This document shows positions 57,950-64,000 of a stretch of 64,000 nt of DNA, in pieces. The DNA comes from Methylomonas fluvii (GTDB lineage Bacteria > Pseudomonadota > Gammaproteobacteria > Methylococcales > Methylomonadaceae), in assembly GCF_014850975.1 (NCBI RefSeq), contig NZ_JACXST010000002.1, forward strand, positions 1 to 64,000. Direction: 5' to 3'. Under the pieces are notes generated by a model, which worked only from the letters and a program-made list of their open reading frames with translations, made no database searches and had not been told where the DNA came from. The position numbers were made by a program, and so were the translations under genes. The stretch's first letter is position 1, and each line of letters starts with the position of its first letter.

Positions 57950-59305
57950 ATGAAAATAGTGATTCTCGGTGCCGGTGTTACCGGCTCTTCGGTTGCCGGC
58001 GCATTGGCCAGTGAAGAAAACGATATTGTCGTTATCGATAAAAATGCCCACTTGCTCACCGCATTGAAAGGCCGCCTGGATATAGCCACCGTCGAAGGTA
58101 ACGCTGCCCATCCCAGCGTGCTGGAACAAGCCGGGATTCAGGACGCGGACATGGTGATTGCCGTTACCGACCGCGACGAGACCAATATGCTGGCCTGTCA
58201 GGTAATTAATACCCTGTACAGCAAACCCAAAACCATCGCCCGGGTGCGCGCCATCGACTTTCTCAACCATCCGGAATTATTTGCGCCGGGCGGTATTGAT
58301 ATTGTCATCAGCCCCGAGCAGGTGGTCACCGAATCCATCCATAATCTGATCAAATACCCCGGCGCGCTGCATGTGTCCGAGTTTGCCGACGGCTTGGTCA
58401 GACTGTTTTCGATTCGCGTGGTGCCAACCGGCTTTCTGACCGGCAAACGCATCCACGCCGTCAAAGAAAAACTGGCCGACAGCATGATCCGGGTCGCGGC
58501 GATTTTCCGCGACGGCAAAGCCATCGCGGTAAACGGCGAGGCGGTAATCGCCACCGGCGACGAGGTATTCTTTGTCTGCCCACGCGATAAGGTTCGTAAA
58601 ACCCTAGTGGATCTGCATAAACTGGAATCGCCGATCAAAACCATTATGCTGGCCGGCGGCGGCCATGTCGGTAAGCGGCTGGCAATTGCCTTGGAAAAAA
58701 ATTACCACGTCAAAGTCATTGAACAAGACATCGAGCGCGCCCGAGAGATCTCCAACGATTTGCGTAACACCCTGATTTTGCATGGCGACTGTACCGACGA
58801 ATCGCTACTGCAAGAAGAAATGATCGAAGACATTGATTTGTTCTGCGCGATTACCAATAACGACGGCATCAACCTGATTGCCGCCGGTCTGGCGAAAAAA
58901 CTCGGCGCCAAAAAGGCTATCTGCCTGATCAACAATAATTCCTACCTAAAATTATTGGACGGTACCGAAATCGATCTGGCGATTCAACCGAAACTGGAAA
59001 CCTTGGGCGGCATCCTGAAACACGTGCGCAAAGGCGACGTGGTCGGCGTCAGCTCGGTGTGCGGCGGCAGTGCGGAAGCGATCGAAGCCATTGCTCACCG
59101 CAGCAAAAACTCCAGCTCCGTGGTTGGTTTGCGGGTAGATCAGGTCAACTTACCGGATGGCGTGATTTTAGGCGCGCTGATTCGCGAAAAAGAAGTGATT
59201 CCGGTGCATCACGACACCGTATTCGCGGAAGGCGATCACGTGGTGATGTTTGCGTTGAATAAGAAAATGGTTAGAGATATTGAAGGCTATTTCCAGCCGA
59301 TCTAG
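57950..59305 (+). CDS. trkA: Trk potassium-uptake regulatory subunit TrkA
   Basis: A 451-residue protein with two RCK/TrkA-N domains, each starting with a dinucleotide-binding loop ('MKIVILGAGVTGSSVAGALA' and 'IKTIMLAGGGHVGKRLAIAL') and each followed by a TrkA-C domain. It gates TrkH/TrkG K+ channels by binding NAD(H)/ATP. No trkH is in the window. The stop TAG shares CTAG with the stop of the convergent gene at 59302. Confidence 0.95.
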   Translation: MKIVILGAGVTGSSVAGALASEENDIVVIDKNAHLLTALKGRLDIATVEGNAAHPSVLEQAGIQDADMVIAVTDRDETNMLACQVINTLYSKPKTIARVRAIDFLNHPELFAPGGIDIVISPEQVVTESIHNLIKYPGALHVSEFADGLVRLFSIRVVPTGFLTGKRIHAVKEKLADSMIRVAAIFRDGKAIAVNGEAVIATGDEVFFVCPRDKVRKTLVDLHKLESPIKTIMLAGGGHVGKRLAIALEKNYHVKVIEQDIERAREISNDLRNTLILHGDCTDESLLQEEMIEDIDLFCAITNNDGINLIAAGLAKKLGAKKAICLINNNSYLKLLDGTEIDLAIQPKLETLGGILKHVRKGDVVGVSSVCGGSAEAIEAIAHRSKNSSSVVGLRVDQVNLPDGVILGALIREKEVIPVHHDTVFAEGDHVVMFALNKKMVRDIEGYFQPI

Positions 59306-59844
59306 TCGGCCAAATCTGCATCGATAAAAGCCAGTGCCCGCTGCGGCAAACCATCGTTGCCCTCGCCTTGCAAGGAAGCCTGGCTATCTTCATGCACCGC
59401 CGTCATGAACTGGAGCAACTGCATTTCAATTTTCTTTTTTTCCTGCGGTTCTTGCGCATCCCACATTTGATTCAATAACTGCTTGGCATGATGATGGATC
59501 GTAAACGCCACAGCTTCCGGCAGATGCGCGTAACTGGTGCGCAAAGACTCCTTCAGTTTATCCAGCGACTGCAGATATTGCTGATAGTCTTTTAAATCCT
59601 GCTGACATTGAGTTTTCACCATTGCCAGTTCATTGCTATTGCGAGCTTTGTTGACGGCCAGCTCGTGCGCTAATTGTTGCGACTGTTTTTTCAGTTGCGC
59701 CACCAAGGCCTGTTCCGCCAGCGCCTTGGTTTGCCGCAGTTCGGCGACATCTTCGTGCCTGGATAAATGCCATTGCAAATTGTCGTCGCGACTGCGCCGC
59801 AAAAACGCCAGCGCTTCGCCCAGCCAACTGCTAATCGACGACAT
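59302..59844 (-). CDS. Hypothetical coiled-coil protein
   Basis: A 180-residue hydrophilic protein, mostly alpha-helical. Residues 30-95 form a long coiled coil ('AELRQTKALAEQALVAQLKK', 'QQLAHELAVNKARNSNEL'), and 'QEPQEKKKIEMQLLQFMTA' another helix. No enzyme motif. It overlaps the upstream membrane-protein gene by 14 bp, so the two probably work together. Unknown family. Confidence 0.6.
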   Translation of the reverse strand: MSSISSWLGEALAFLRRSRDDNLQWHLSRHEDVAELRQTKALAEQALVAQLKKQSQQLAHELAVNKARNSNELAMVKTQCQQDLKDYQQYLQSLDKLKESLRTSYAHLPEAVAFTIHHHAKQLLNQMWDAQEPQEKKKIEMQLLQFMTAVHEDSQASLQGEGNDGLPQRALAFIDADLAD

Positions 59845-60364
59845 GCAGTTGGTGGCTTAAAGCCAGCATGGCCGCAGCATCGGCTTGTTTACGATAGGTA
59901 CGCAAGGCTTTGCGCAGATTTTTATATCGAGTGGCTGGCAATTGCGCCCGCACCGCTTGCAATTCATCGCTAATTACCGCGAATAAGGCCCTGGCCTGTT
60001 TGCGGTTATCGGCTACCATCAATCGTTGCCGCTTGAATCTGCTCAGATAACTCAACTGCCGGCATTCCGCAGCCTGGCGCCGCTCAATATTTTGCCGACG
60101 AATCTGCAAAGACAACAGCTGCCGTACCGCCGCCGATTCGCGACTGAAATACCCGCGCAGCTCACGGTAAACCGCTTTAAATAAGGTCATCACGCCCAGC
60201 AAAGCCAGCAGACCCAAAGTCAGCAACATCACTTTACTGGCTAACAGATAAAACAGCCCCATCAACAAGACCAAGCCAAACTGCAAACAAACAAACCCCA
60301 ATACAAACAGCAGCATCGCCAGGCTGCCTATCAGTAGTCCGCCATAAAAAAGCCGTCCGAACAT
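59831..60364 (-). CDS. Hypothetical two-TM protein with basic helical tail
   Basis: A 177-residue protein from the ATG at 60364. Two hydrophobic helices ('LFYGGLLIGSLAMLLFVLGF', 'LFYLLASKVMLLTLGLLALL') are followed by a long Arg/Gln-rich helical cytoplasmic part ('LLSLQIRRQNIERRQAAECR', 'YKNLRKALRTYRKQADAA'). Overlaps the coiled-coil gene downstream and is 5 bp from the VOC gene upstream. It may anchor the coiled-coil partner to the membrane. Unknown family. Confidence 0.6.
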   Translation of the reverse strand: MFGRLFYGGLLIGSLAMLLFVLGFVCLQFGLVLLMGLFYLLASKVMLLTLGLLALLGVMTLFKAVYRELRGYFSRESAAVRQLLSLQIRRQNIERRQAAECRQLSYLSRFKRQRLMVADNRKQARALFAVISDELQAVRAQLPATRYKNLRKALRTYRKQADAAAMLALSHQLHVVD

Positions 60365-60369
60365 GGTTC

Positions 60370-60744
60370 TCAAGGCCGCTCGATAAACTCCAGCGCATTG
60401 CCGTCGCGATCCCGGCAAAACAGCGCCTTGCGGCCGGAGATACTCAGCGTATAAGCCGTTCCGGTCCGCTCCAAATCTTCGCGTAAAGCATCAACCGAAT
60501 CAATATGCATCGCCACATGCCGATCACGGCCGCCATGCGTCGGCCTGCCGGTGGTGGGATCGGGATTTTCTAATTCCAGCAAATGAATTTGCTGCGCCCC
60601 GATTTGCAGCCACGCACCGGGAAACGGCAGGTTCGGCCGTTCGGTCTGCTCCATTCCCAGCACATCGCGGTAAAAAAGCAGCGATTGCTCGGTATCGGAG
60701 ACGATCAAACTGGCGTGATGTATCGTGAAATTATGTTTGGACAT
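60370..60744 (-). CDS. VOC-family (glyoxalase-like) protein
   Basis: A 124-residue protein of the glyoxalase/bleomycin/dioxygenase fold: 'FTIHHASLIVSDTEQSLLFY', 'RDVLGMEQTERPNLPFPGAW', 'HVAMHIDSVDALREDLE', 'CRDRDGNALEFIERP'. The metal ligands His and Glu at the usual places are kept. The substrate is unknown; a glyoxalase or lyase role is possible. Confidence 0.85.
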   Translation of the reverse strand: MSKHNFTIHHASLIVSDTEQSLLFYRDVLGMEQTERPNLPFPGAWLQIGAQQIHLLELENPDPTTGRPTHGGRDRHVAMHIDSVDALREDLERTGTAYTLSISGRKALFCRDRDGNALEFIERP

Positions 60745-60787
60745 GGCAATCAACAGGTGAGTAAGGCAGCGAGATTATACCGCCCGA

Positions 60788-61570
60788 TTATTTCACCGCG
60801 TAGGTTTTCAACCAAGCTGAACTAGCAGCGGTGTCGACTGTCGGGCGGTACTCGGCACCGACCCAACCTTGATAGTCCGACGTGGCGATAACATCGAACA
60901 AGGTTTTGAAATCCACGGCGCCTGTTCCGGGCTGGCCGCGGCCTGGAGAGTCGGCAAATTGAATATGCCCGATCCTATCCATATGTTGGCGCAAAAATCC
61001 GGCGCAATCTTCGCCCATCCGACTCATGTGATAAATGTCGTATTGCATGAATAAGTTCGGATGGTCGATTTGCTTTAGCACATCCAGCATCTTGTCTCCG
61101 GTATCAACGATAAAACCTAGCATGTCGTGGCTATTGACCGCCTCGAATACGGTTTTGATGCCCAACTTAGCGAAAACGGCTGCGGCATAAGCCAGATTCT
61201 CACAAAAGGTAGTTTGATATTCACCCAAGCGTTGTGGGTCCAAACAGCGACCCGGTAACACGTTAATAACGCTGGGCTTTAATCGTTCGGCATAAGCCAG
61301 CGTCTGCTCCACCGCAGTTTTAAATTCATCCCGTCTTTCCGGAACCGCCGCCAAACCCTCACCACCTTGCAGCAAGGTATCGGCATCGACATTGAACAAC
61401 ACCAACTGTAAATCCTGTTGATCTATTAAATCACCGATTTGTTCGACTGGCAGCGAGTAGGGAAACTGGATTTCCACCGCAGCGAAACCGCACTTTTTAG
61501 CAGCCTGAAACCGTTCCGGCAACGGCTGTTCGGTAAACAATAAACTCAGATTGGCGGTAAAGCGCAGCAT
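60788..61570 (-). CDS. hyi: Hydroxypyruvate isomerase family protein
   Basis: A 260-residue TIM-barrel protein from the ATG at 61570; a longer frame upstream overlaps the reductase gene and is rejected. 'MLRFTANLSLLFTEQPLPER' and 'GFAAVEIQFPYSLPVEQI' open the barrel; 'VFEAVNSHDMLGF' and 'YDIYHMSRMGEDC' hold metal-binding Glu/Asp; 'GWVGAEYRPTVDT' ends it. It interconverts hydroxypyruvate and tartronate semialdehyde. The start overlaps the reductase stop by one base (TGATG). Confidence 0.9.
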   Translation of the reverse strand: MLRFTANLSLLFTEQPLPERFQAAKKCGFAAVEIQFPYSLPVEQIGDLIDQQDLQLVLFNVDADTLLQGGEGLAAVPERRDEFKTAVEQTLAYAERLKPSVINVLPGRCLDPQRLGEYQTTFCENLAYAAAVFAKLGIKTVFEAVNSHDMLGFIVDTGDKMLDVLKQIDHPNLFMQYDIYHMSRMGEDCAGFLRQHMDRIGHIQFADSPGRGQPGTGAVDFKTLFDVIATSDYQGWVGAEYRPTVDTAASSAWLKTYAVK

Positions 61571-62448
61571 CAGTCTTGGCTGTAAAGCTTGATAATTGTC
61601 GAGGGATCTTGCTCCAAAAAGCCGCTGCTGCCGTGCAATTGCATCAGTTGCGCCGCCAAGCCCGACATCGGTATCGCACTGCCCTGTTTGCCCGCTAAAT
61701 CGACAGCCATATTTAAATCTTTCAATAAAGTTTTGACGCGCCACTTTACCGGTTCGAAACGCTGATCCGCCATTTCCGGGCCGACGATTTGCAATGGCTT
61801 GGAATCGGCAAAGCCGCCAGCCAGCGCTTCCGGAATTTTTGCAGCATCGACACCCGCCGACTTTGCCAAGGCCATCATTTCCGCGATTACTAACACATTG
61901 CAACTGACAATCATCTGATTGCAGATTTTAGTGGTCTGGCCGCTGCCGACCGGCCCCATATGCGTTAAGCGGCTATACAGCGGCCGCAATACTTCTTTGG
62001 CAATTTCAATATCCGGTTCGGCGCCGCCAGCCATAATCGCCAAACTGCCCTGCTCTGCCCCGGCCGTACCGCCGGATACCGGCGCGTCCACCCAGCGCAT
62101 ACCGCAAGCAGTCCGCAATTGAGATGCCATGCGCCGGGTGGCTTCCGGGTGAATACTGGATAAATCAATCAACAATTTGTCGGCAGCGCCGTTGGCGATA
62201 AAGTGTTCCATCACCACCGCTTCAACGGCCATGGTGTCGGCCAGACACAAAATCACCACATCGGAGGCTTCTACCAATTCACCGACACTCTGGCAGACCT
62301 TAGCACCTGCGCCAGCCACCACAGCCAATTTGGCGGCAGTGCGATTCCAGACATTGACCTGAAAGCCCGCCGCCAGAAGCCGCAAGGTTAACGGTTGCCC
62401 CATCAAGCCTATACCGACGAAGCCTAGCGTGTAGCGTTGTTCTGCCAC
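61570..62448 (-). CDS. Tartronate semialdehyde reductase-like 3-hydroxyacid dehydrogenase
   Basis: A 292-residue NAD(P)-dependent enzyme; a GTG at 62448 is chosen because the next gene upstream ends at 62463 and longer starts would overlap it. 'LGFVGIGLMGQPLTLRLLAA' is the Rossmann loop, 'VDAPVSGGTAGAEQGSLAIM' the family signature, 'GSGQTTKICNQMIVSCNVLV' holds the catalytic Lys. It reduces tartronate semialdehyde to glycerate and is paired with hyi. Such pairs handle hydroxypyruvate/glyoxylate in C1-using bacteria. Confidence 0.88.
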   Translation of the reverse strand: MAEQRYTLGFVGIGLMGQPLTLRLLAAGFQVNVWNRTAAKLAVVAGAGAKVCQSVGELVEASDVVILCLADTMAVEAVVMEHFIANGAADKLLIDLSSIHPEATRRMASQLRTACGMRWVDAPVSGGTAGAEQGSLAIMAGGAEPDIEIAKEVLRPLYSRLTHMGPVGSGQTTKICNQMIVSCNVLVIAEMMALAKSAGVDAAKIPEALAGGFADSKPLQIVGPEMADQRFEPVKWRVKTLLKDLNMAVDLAGKQGSAIPMSGLAAQLMQLHGSSGFLEQDPSTIIKLYSQD

Positions 62449-62462
62449 AGTGACGCTCGCTT

Positions 62463-62957
62463 TTATTCGAATAGCGCCGGACTTAAATCCAAACGCTCGG
62501 CATCGCCGCGCCCGCTCATCAGATGTTGATAGACGATTTGAAAAGCTTCGTCGAAATCGGCATTGACAAAGCGCTGGGACAAATGCACGCAAATGGCATA
62601 TAAGCCCGAATAATGTACGGTTTCGCCGGAATTACAAAGGTTGATTTTCTCGGACAGTACCCGCATCACTGACATTACCGAACCGTCTTGCCGCCAGTTG
62701 GCGGACACACTAACCACCTCGTCGCCCCGGCTCGCGATAGCAGCCAGCGCATTAAAGGATAAATCCACCAAACCGGCCAAAATTTTGATGAGGTCGCCGC
62801 CGGCAATGGCTTTAAATGTCTCGCTACCGCAATCCAGCAATAGGGCTTGGCGCAGCACAATATCCATATCGGACAAATGGCCGATTTCGCCGTCGTCAGG
62901 CTGCTTGATAGCGAATTTCCGGTGGAAATCTCTAACTTGTTGTAAATGTTGGTTCAT
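62463..62957 (-). CDS. MazG-like all-alpha NTP pyrophosphohydrolase-like protein
   Basis: A 164-residue helical protein. 'QQVRDFHRKFAIKQPD' is the start of the phosphoribosyl-ATP/MazG-like domain, and 'LRQALLLDCGSETFKAIAGG' and 'DLIKILAGLVDLSFNALAAI' follow its helices, though the usual EExxE metal cluster is weak here (only 'DMDIVLRQ' and 'DLSFNAL' Asp are visible). It could clean the nucleotide pool. Start MNQHLQQ. Sits 14 bp from the dehydrogenase gene. Confidence 0.5.
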   Translation of the reverse strand: MNQHLQQVRDFHRKFAIKQPDDGEIGHLSDMDIVLRQALLLDCGSETFKAIAGGDLIKILAGLVDLSFNALAAIASRGDEVVSVSANWRQDGSVMSVMRVLSEKINLCNSGETVHYSGLYAICVHLSQRFVNADFDEAFQIVYQHLMSGRGDAERLDLSPALFE

Positions 62958-63106
62958 GATTCTACTCCGGGCTTGGATTCAAAGAATTCGGGGAATAATG
63001 GCGCGGCGCTGGACAACATCTGCAGTCAACGACCTAGCCATTTTTAGGACATCAGCGCATCTGAGAATGCGCCAATGAATCAACTAGGGCAATAGGGAAA
63101 TCTGTT

Positions 63107-63595
63107 TTAACGCAGTTGCCGGCGCGATTCAATCAACGACAAACCGACTATTACAATCAGCAGGAACAAGGATGTTTCCAATAATAAAAACGCGGCTATT
63201 TTGAAATAAGCGAAAGCTGGATCGACATAACGCACCAGCCATCCGGCCGCTTCATCGGCTATCGCTGCAGCGTAAACTATCGCGCTAATCCAGACTTTCA
63301 TCAGAGTCGGCAACGAGGTCATCAACATCAGATGCGTCAGCGTCAATACCAACATGCCCATGGCAAACAAATGAAAATGACTGACTTCCAGCAGACTTTG
63401 ATAGCTTTTCGGTTCGTTAAACTCTTGCTCGTTTCCCAAGTAATACGAAACTACCGACTCCGGGGTGAGATTCATTTTATGGAAATACATCAGACCATTA
63501 CTAATCCACAATAAGGCCACATAGGCCAAGAACATCAAGATCAAAGAGTTGATCAACAGCTGGCGATTCTGCTCGCCGGTTACAAAGAAACGCAT
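63107..63595 (-). CDS. Four-TM membrane protein, partner of FMN-binding protein
   Basis: A 162-residue protein with about four membrane helices ('LLINSLILMFLAYVALLWIS', 'FHLFAMGMLVLTLTHLMLM', 'VWISAIVYAAAIADEAAGWL', 'IAAFLLLETSLFLLIVIVGL'). His/Met residues within helices ('EVSHFHLFAMG') could bind haem, but no CxxCH is seen. It overlaps the FMN-binding gene by one base (TTAGT/ATG), so the two form a unit, perhaps for electron transfer across the membrane. Confidence 0.6.
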   Translation of the reverse strand: MRFFVTGEQNRQLLINSLILMFLAYVALLWISNGLMYFHKMNLTPESVVSYYLGNEQEFNEPKSYQSLLEVSHFHLFAMGMLVLTLTHLMLMTSLPTLMKVWISAIVYAAAIADEAAGWLVRYVDPAFAYFKIAAFLLLETSLFLLIVIVGLSLIESRRQLR

Positions 63596-64000
63596 TAGTT
63601 GGGCTTGTTTTGGATGAGAACTTGATAAATCGCCAATACCTTGCGCGCGCTGTTAATTGCGGCACGGGTACTAAGCGTCGCCCCCGCCACACCTTGTATA
63701 TCCTGATTCAGGCTCAGCTCTTCGATGGAATGATTAGCCAGCAAGGCCATCCAGCGTTCCGGCGGTTGATATTCCGGCGGCTCATGAAATGCCAGCGTAT
63801 GAACGTTACGCAATTTGCCATCTGGTGTTAGTACCACCAACAAGGTTTCCGGTTTGGTTCTAACAGTGTGGGCCTCAATCGCGGCATAGCCGATTACCGC
63901 GCCTTGCTTCTTACCCACATAAAAACTAAACAGATTGGATTCCAACTTGACCTTCGCCAACTGTTCGATCTGCGCGACTTCCTCCGGCGTGGGAAACAGC
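63595..64000 (-). CDS. FMN-binding domain protein, N-terminus beyond window edge
   Basis: The frame is open to the right edge, so only the C-terminal 134 residues or so are seen. 'FSFYVGKKQGAVIGYAAIEA', 'LLVVLTPDGKLRNVHTLAFH' and the site 'DIQGVAGATLSTRAAINSAR' fit the FMN-binding fold of NosR/RnfG-type proteins; the Thr of GATLST is where FMN is covalently attached in relatives. It is co-transcribed with the four-TM gene downstream, suggesting a small membrane redox unit. Confidence 0.8.
   Translation of the reverse strand, partial: LFPTPEEVAQIEQLAKVKLESNLFSFYVGKKQGAVIGYAAIEAHTVRTKPETLLVVLTPDGKLRNVHTLAFHEPPEYQPPERWMALLANHSIEELSLNQDIQGVAGATLSTRAAINSARKVLAIYQVLIQNKPN

Overview
The window reads as chromosome of a gammaproteobacterium, most plausibly a Methylococcales methanotroph of the Methylomonas type. 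This is inferred from protein character and gene order (thrS-infC-rpmI-rplT-pheS-pheT-ihfA-merR-tRNA-Pro; split B12-dependent ribonucleotide reductase nrdJa/nrdJb; secA; glgP; hemF). No taxonomic marker such as rRNA or pmoA lies in the window.

Region 1 (1-9570) is accessory DNA, visibly more AT-rich than the rest. It holds the end of a WD40-repeat gene, a lipoprotein, an IS5-family element with a frameshifted transposase, small secreted or unknown proteins, decayed reading frames and a two-TM zinc-ribbon protein. Next comes a run of four FlhD/FlhC-type regulators: an FlhD-like/FlhC-like pair, then a DUF4325 (STAS-like)-FlhD fusion followed by a second FlhC-like protein. An excisionase-like HTH protein and a tyrosine integrase follow, ending 26 bp from the 3' end of a tRNA-Pro(GGG) gene. 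This looks like the right end of an integrated island with SetCD/AcaCD-like master activators.

Region 2 (9569-24918) is mostly core: translation genes on the minus strand (infC starts with ATC), tRNA-Val, hemF, a ProQ/FinO-domain protein, a DUF5765-like membrane protein and a TorF-like porin. It ends with an ECF sigma/anti-sigma/subtilase operon in which the anti-sigma factor carries a subtilase-propeptide-like C-terminus.

Region 3 (41491 down to 24915, minus strand) is one nearly gapless run of twelve genes that looks like an undescribed polysaccharide or glycoconjugate system: three paralogous GT-B glycosyltransferases, one GT4 glycosyltransferase, two heparinase II/III-like proteins without signal peptides, two APH-fold kinases flanking a histidine phosphatase, an ABC exporter, a polysaccharide deacetylase and an AlgE-type outer-membrane porin. 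I consider it and the FlhDC island the two main discoveries.

Region 4 (41900-48340) has a secreted His-rich peptide and an IS66 element broken by an IS3 element that ends on the stop codon of nrdJb. Then come nrdJb/nrdJa, with two NrdR-type boxes 32 bp apart upstream, and a tRNA-Val(TAC).

Region 5 (48800-64000) is housekeeping: diguanylate cyclase, dicarboxylate symporter, YchJ, trmL, glgP, secA, trkA, a coiled-coil/membrane pair, a VOC protein, hydroxypyruvate isomerase with tartronate-semialdehyde reductase, an NTP-pyrophosphohydrolase-like protein, a four-TM protein and a partial FMN-binding protein at the right edge.
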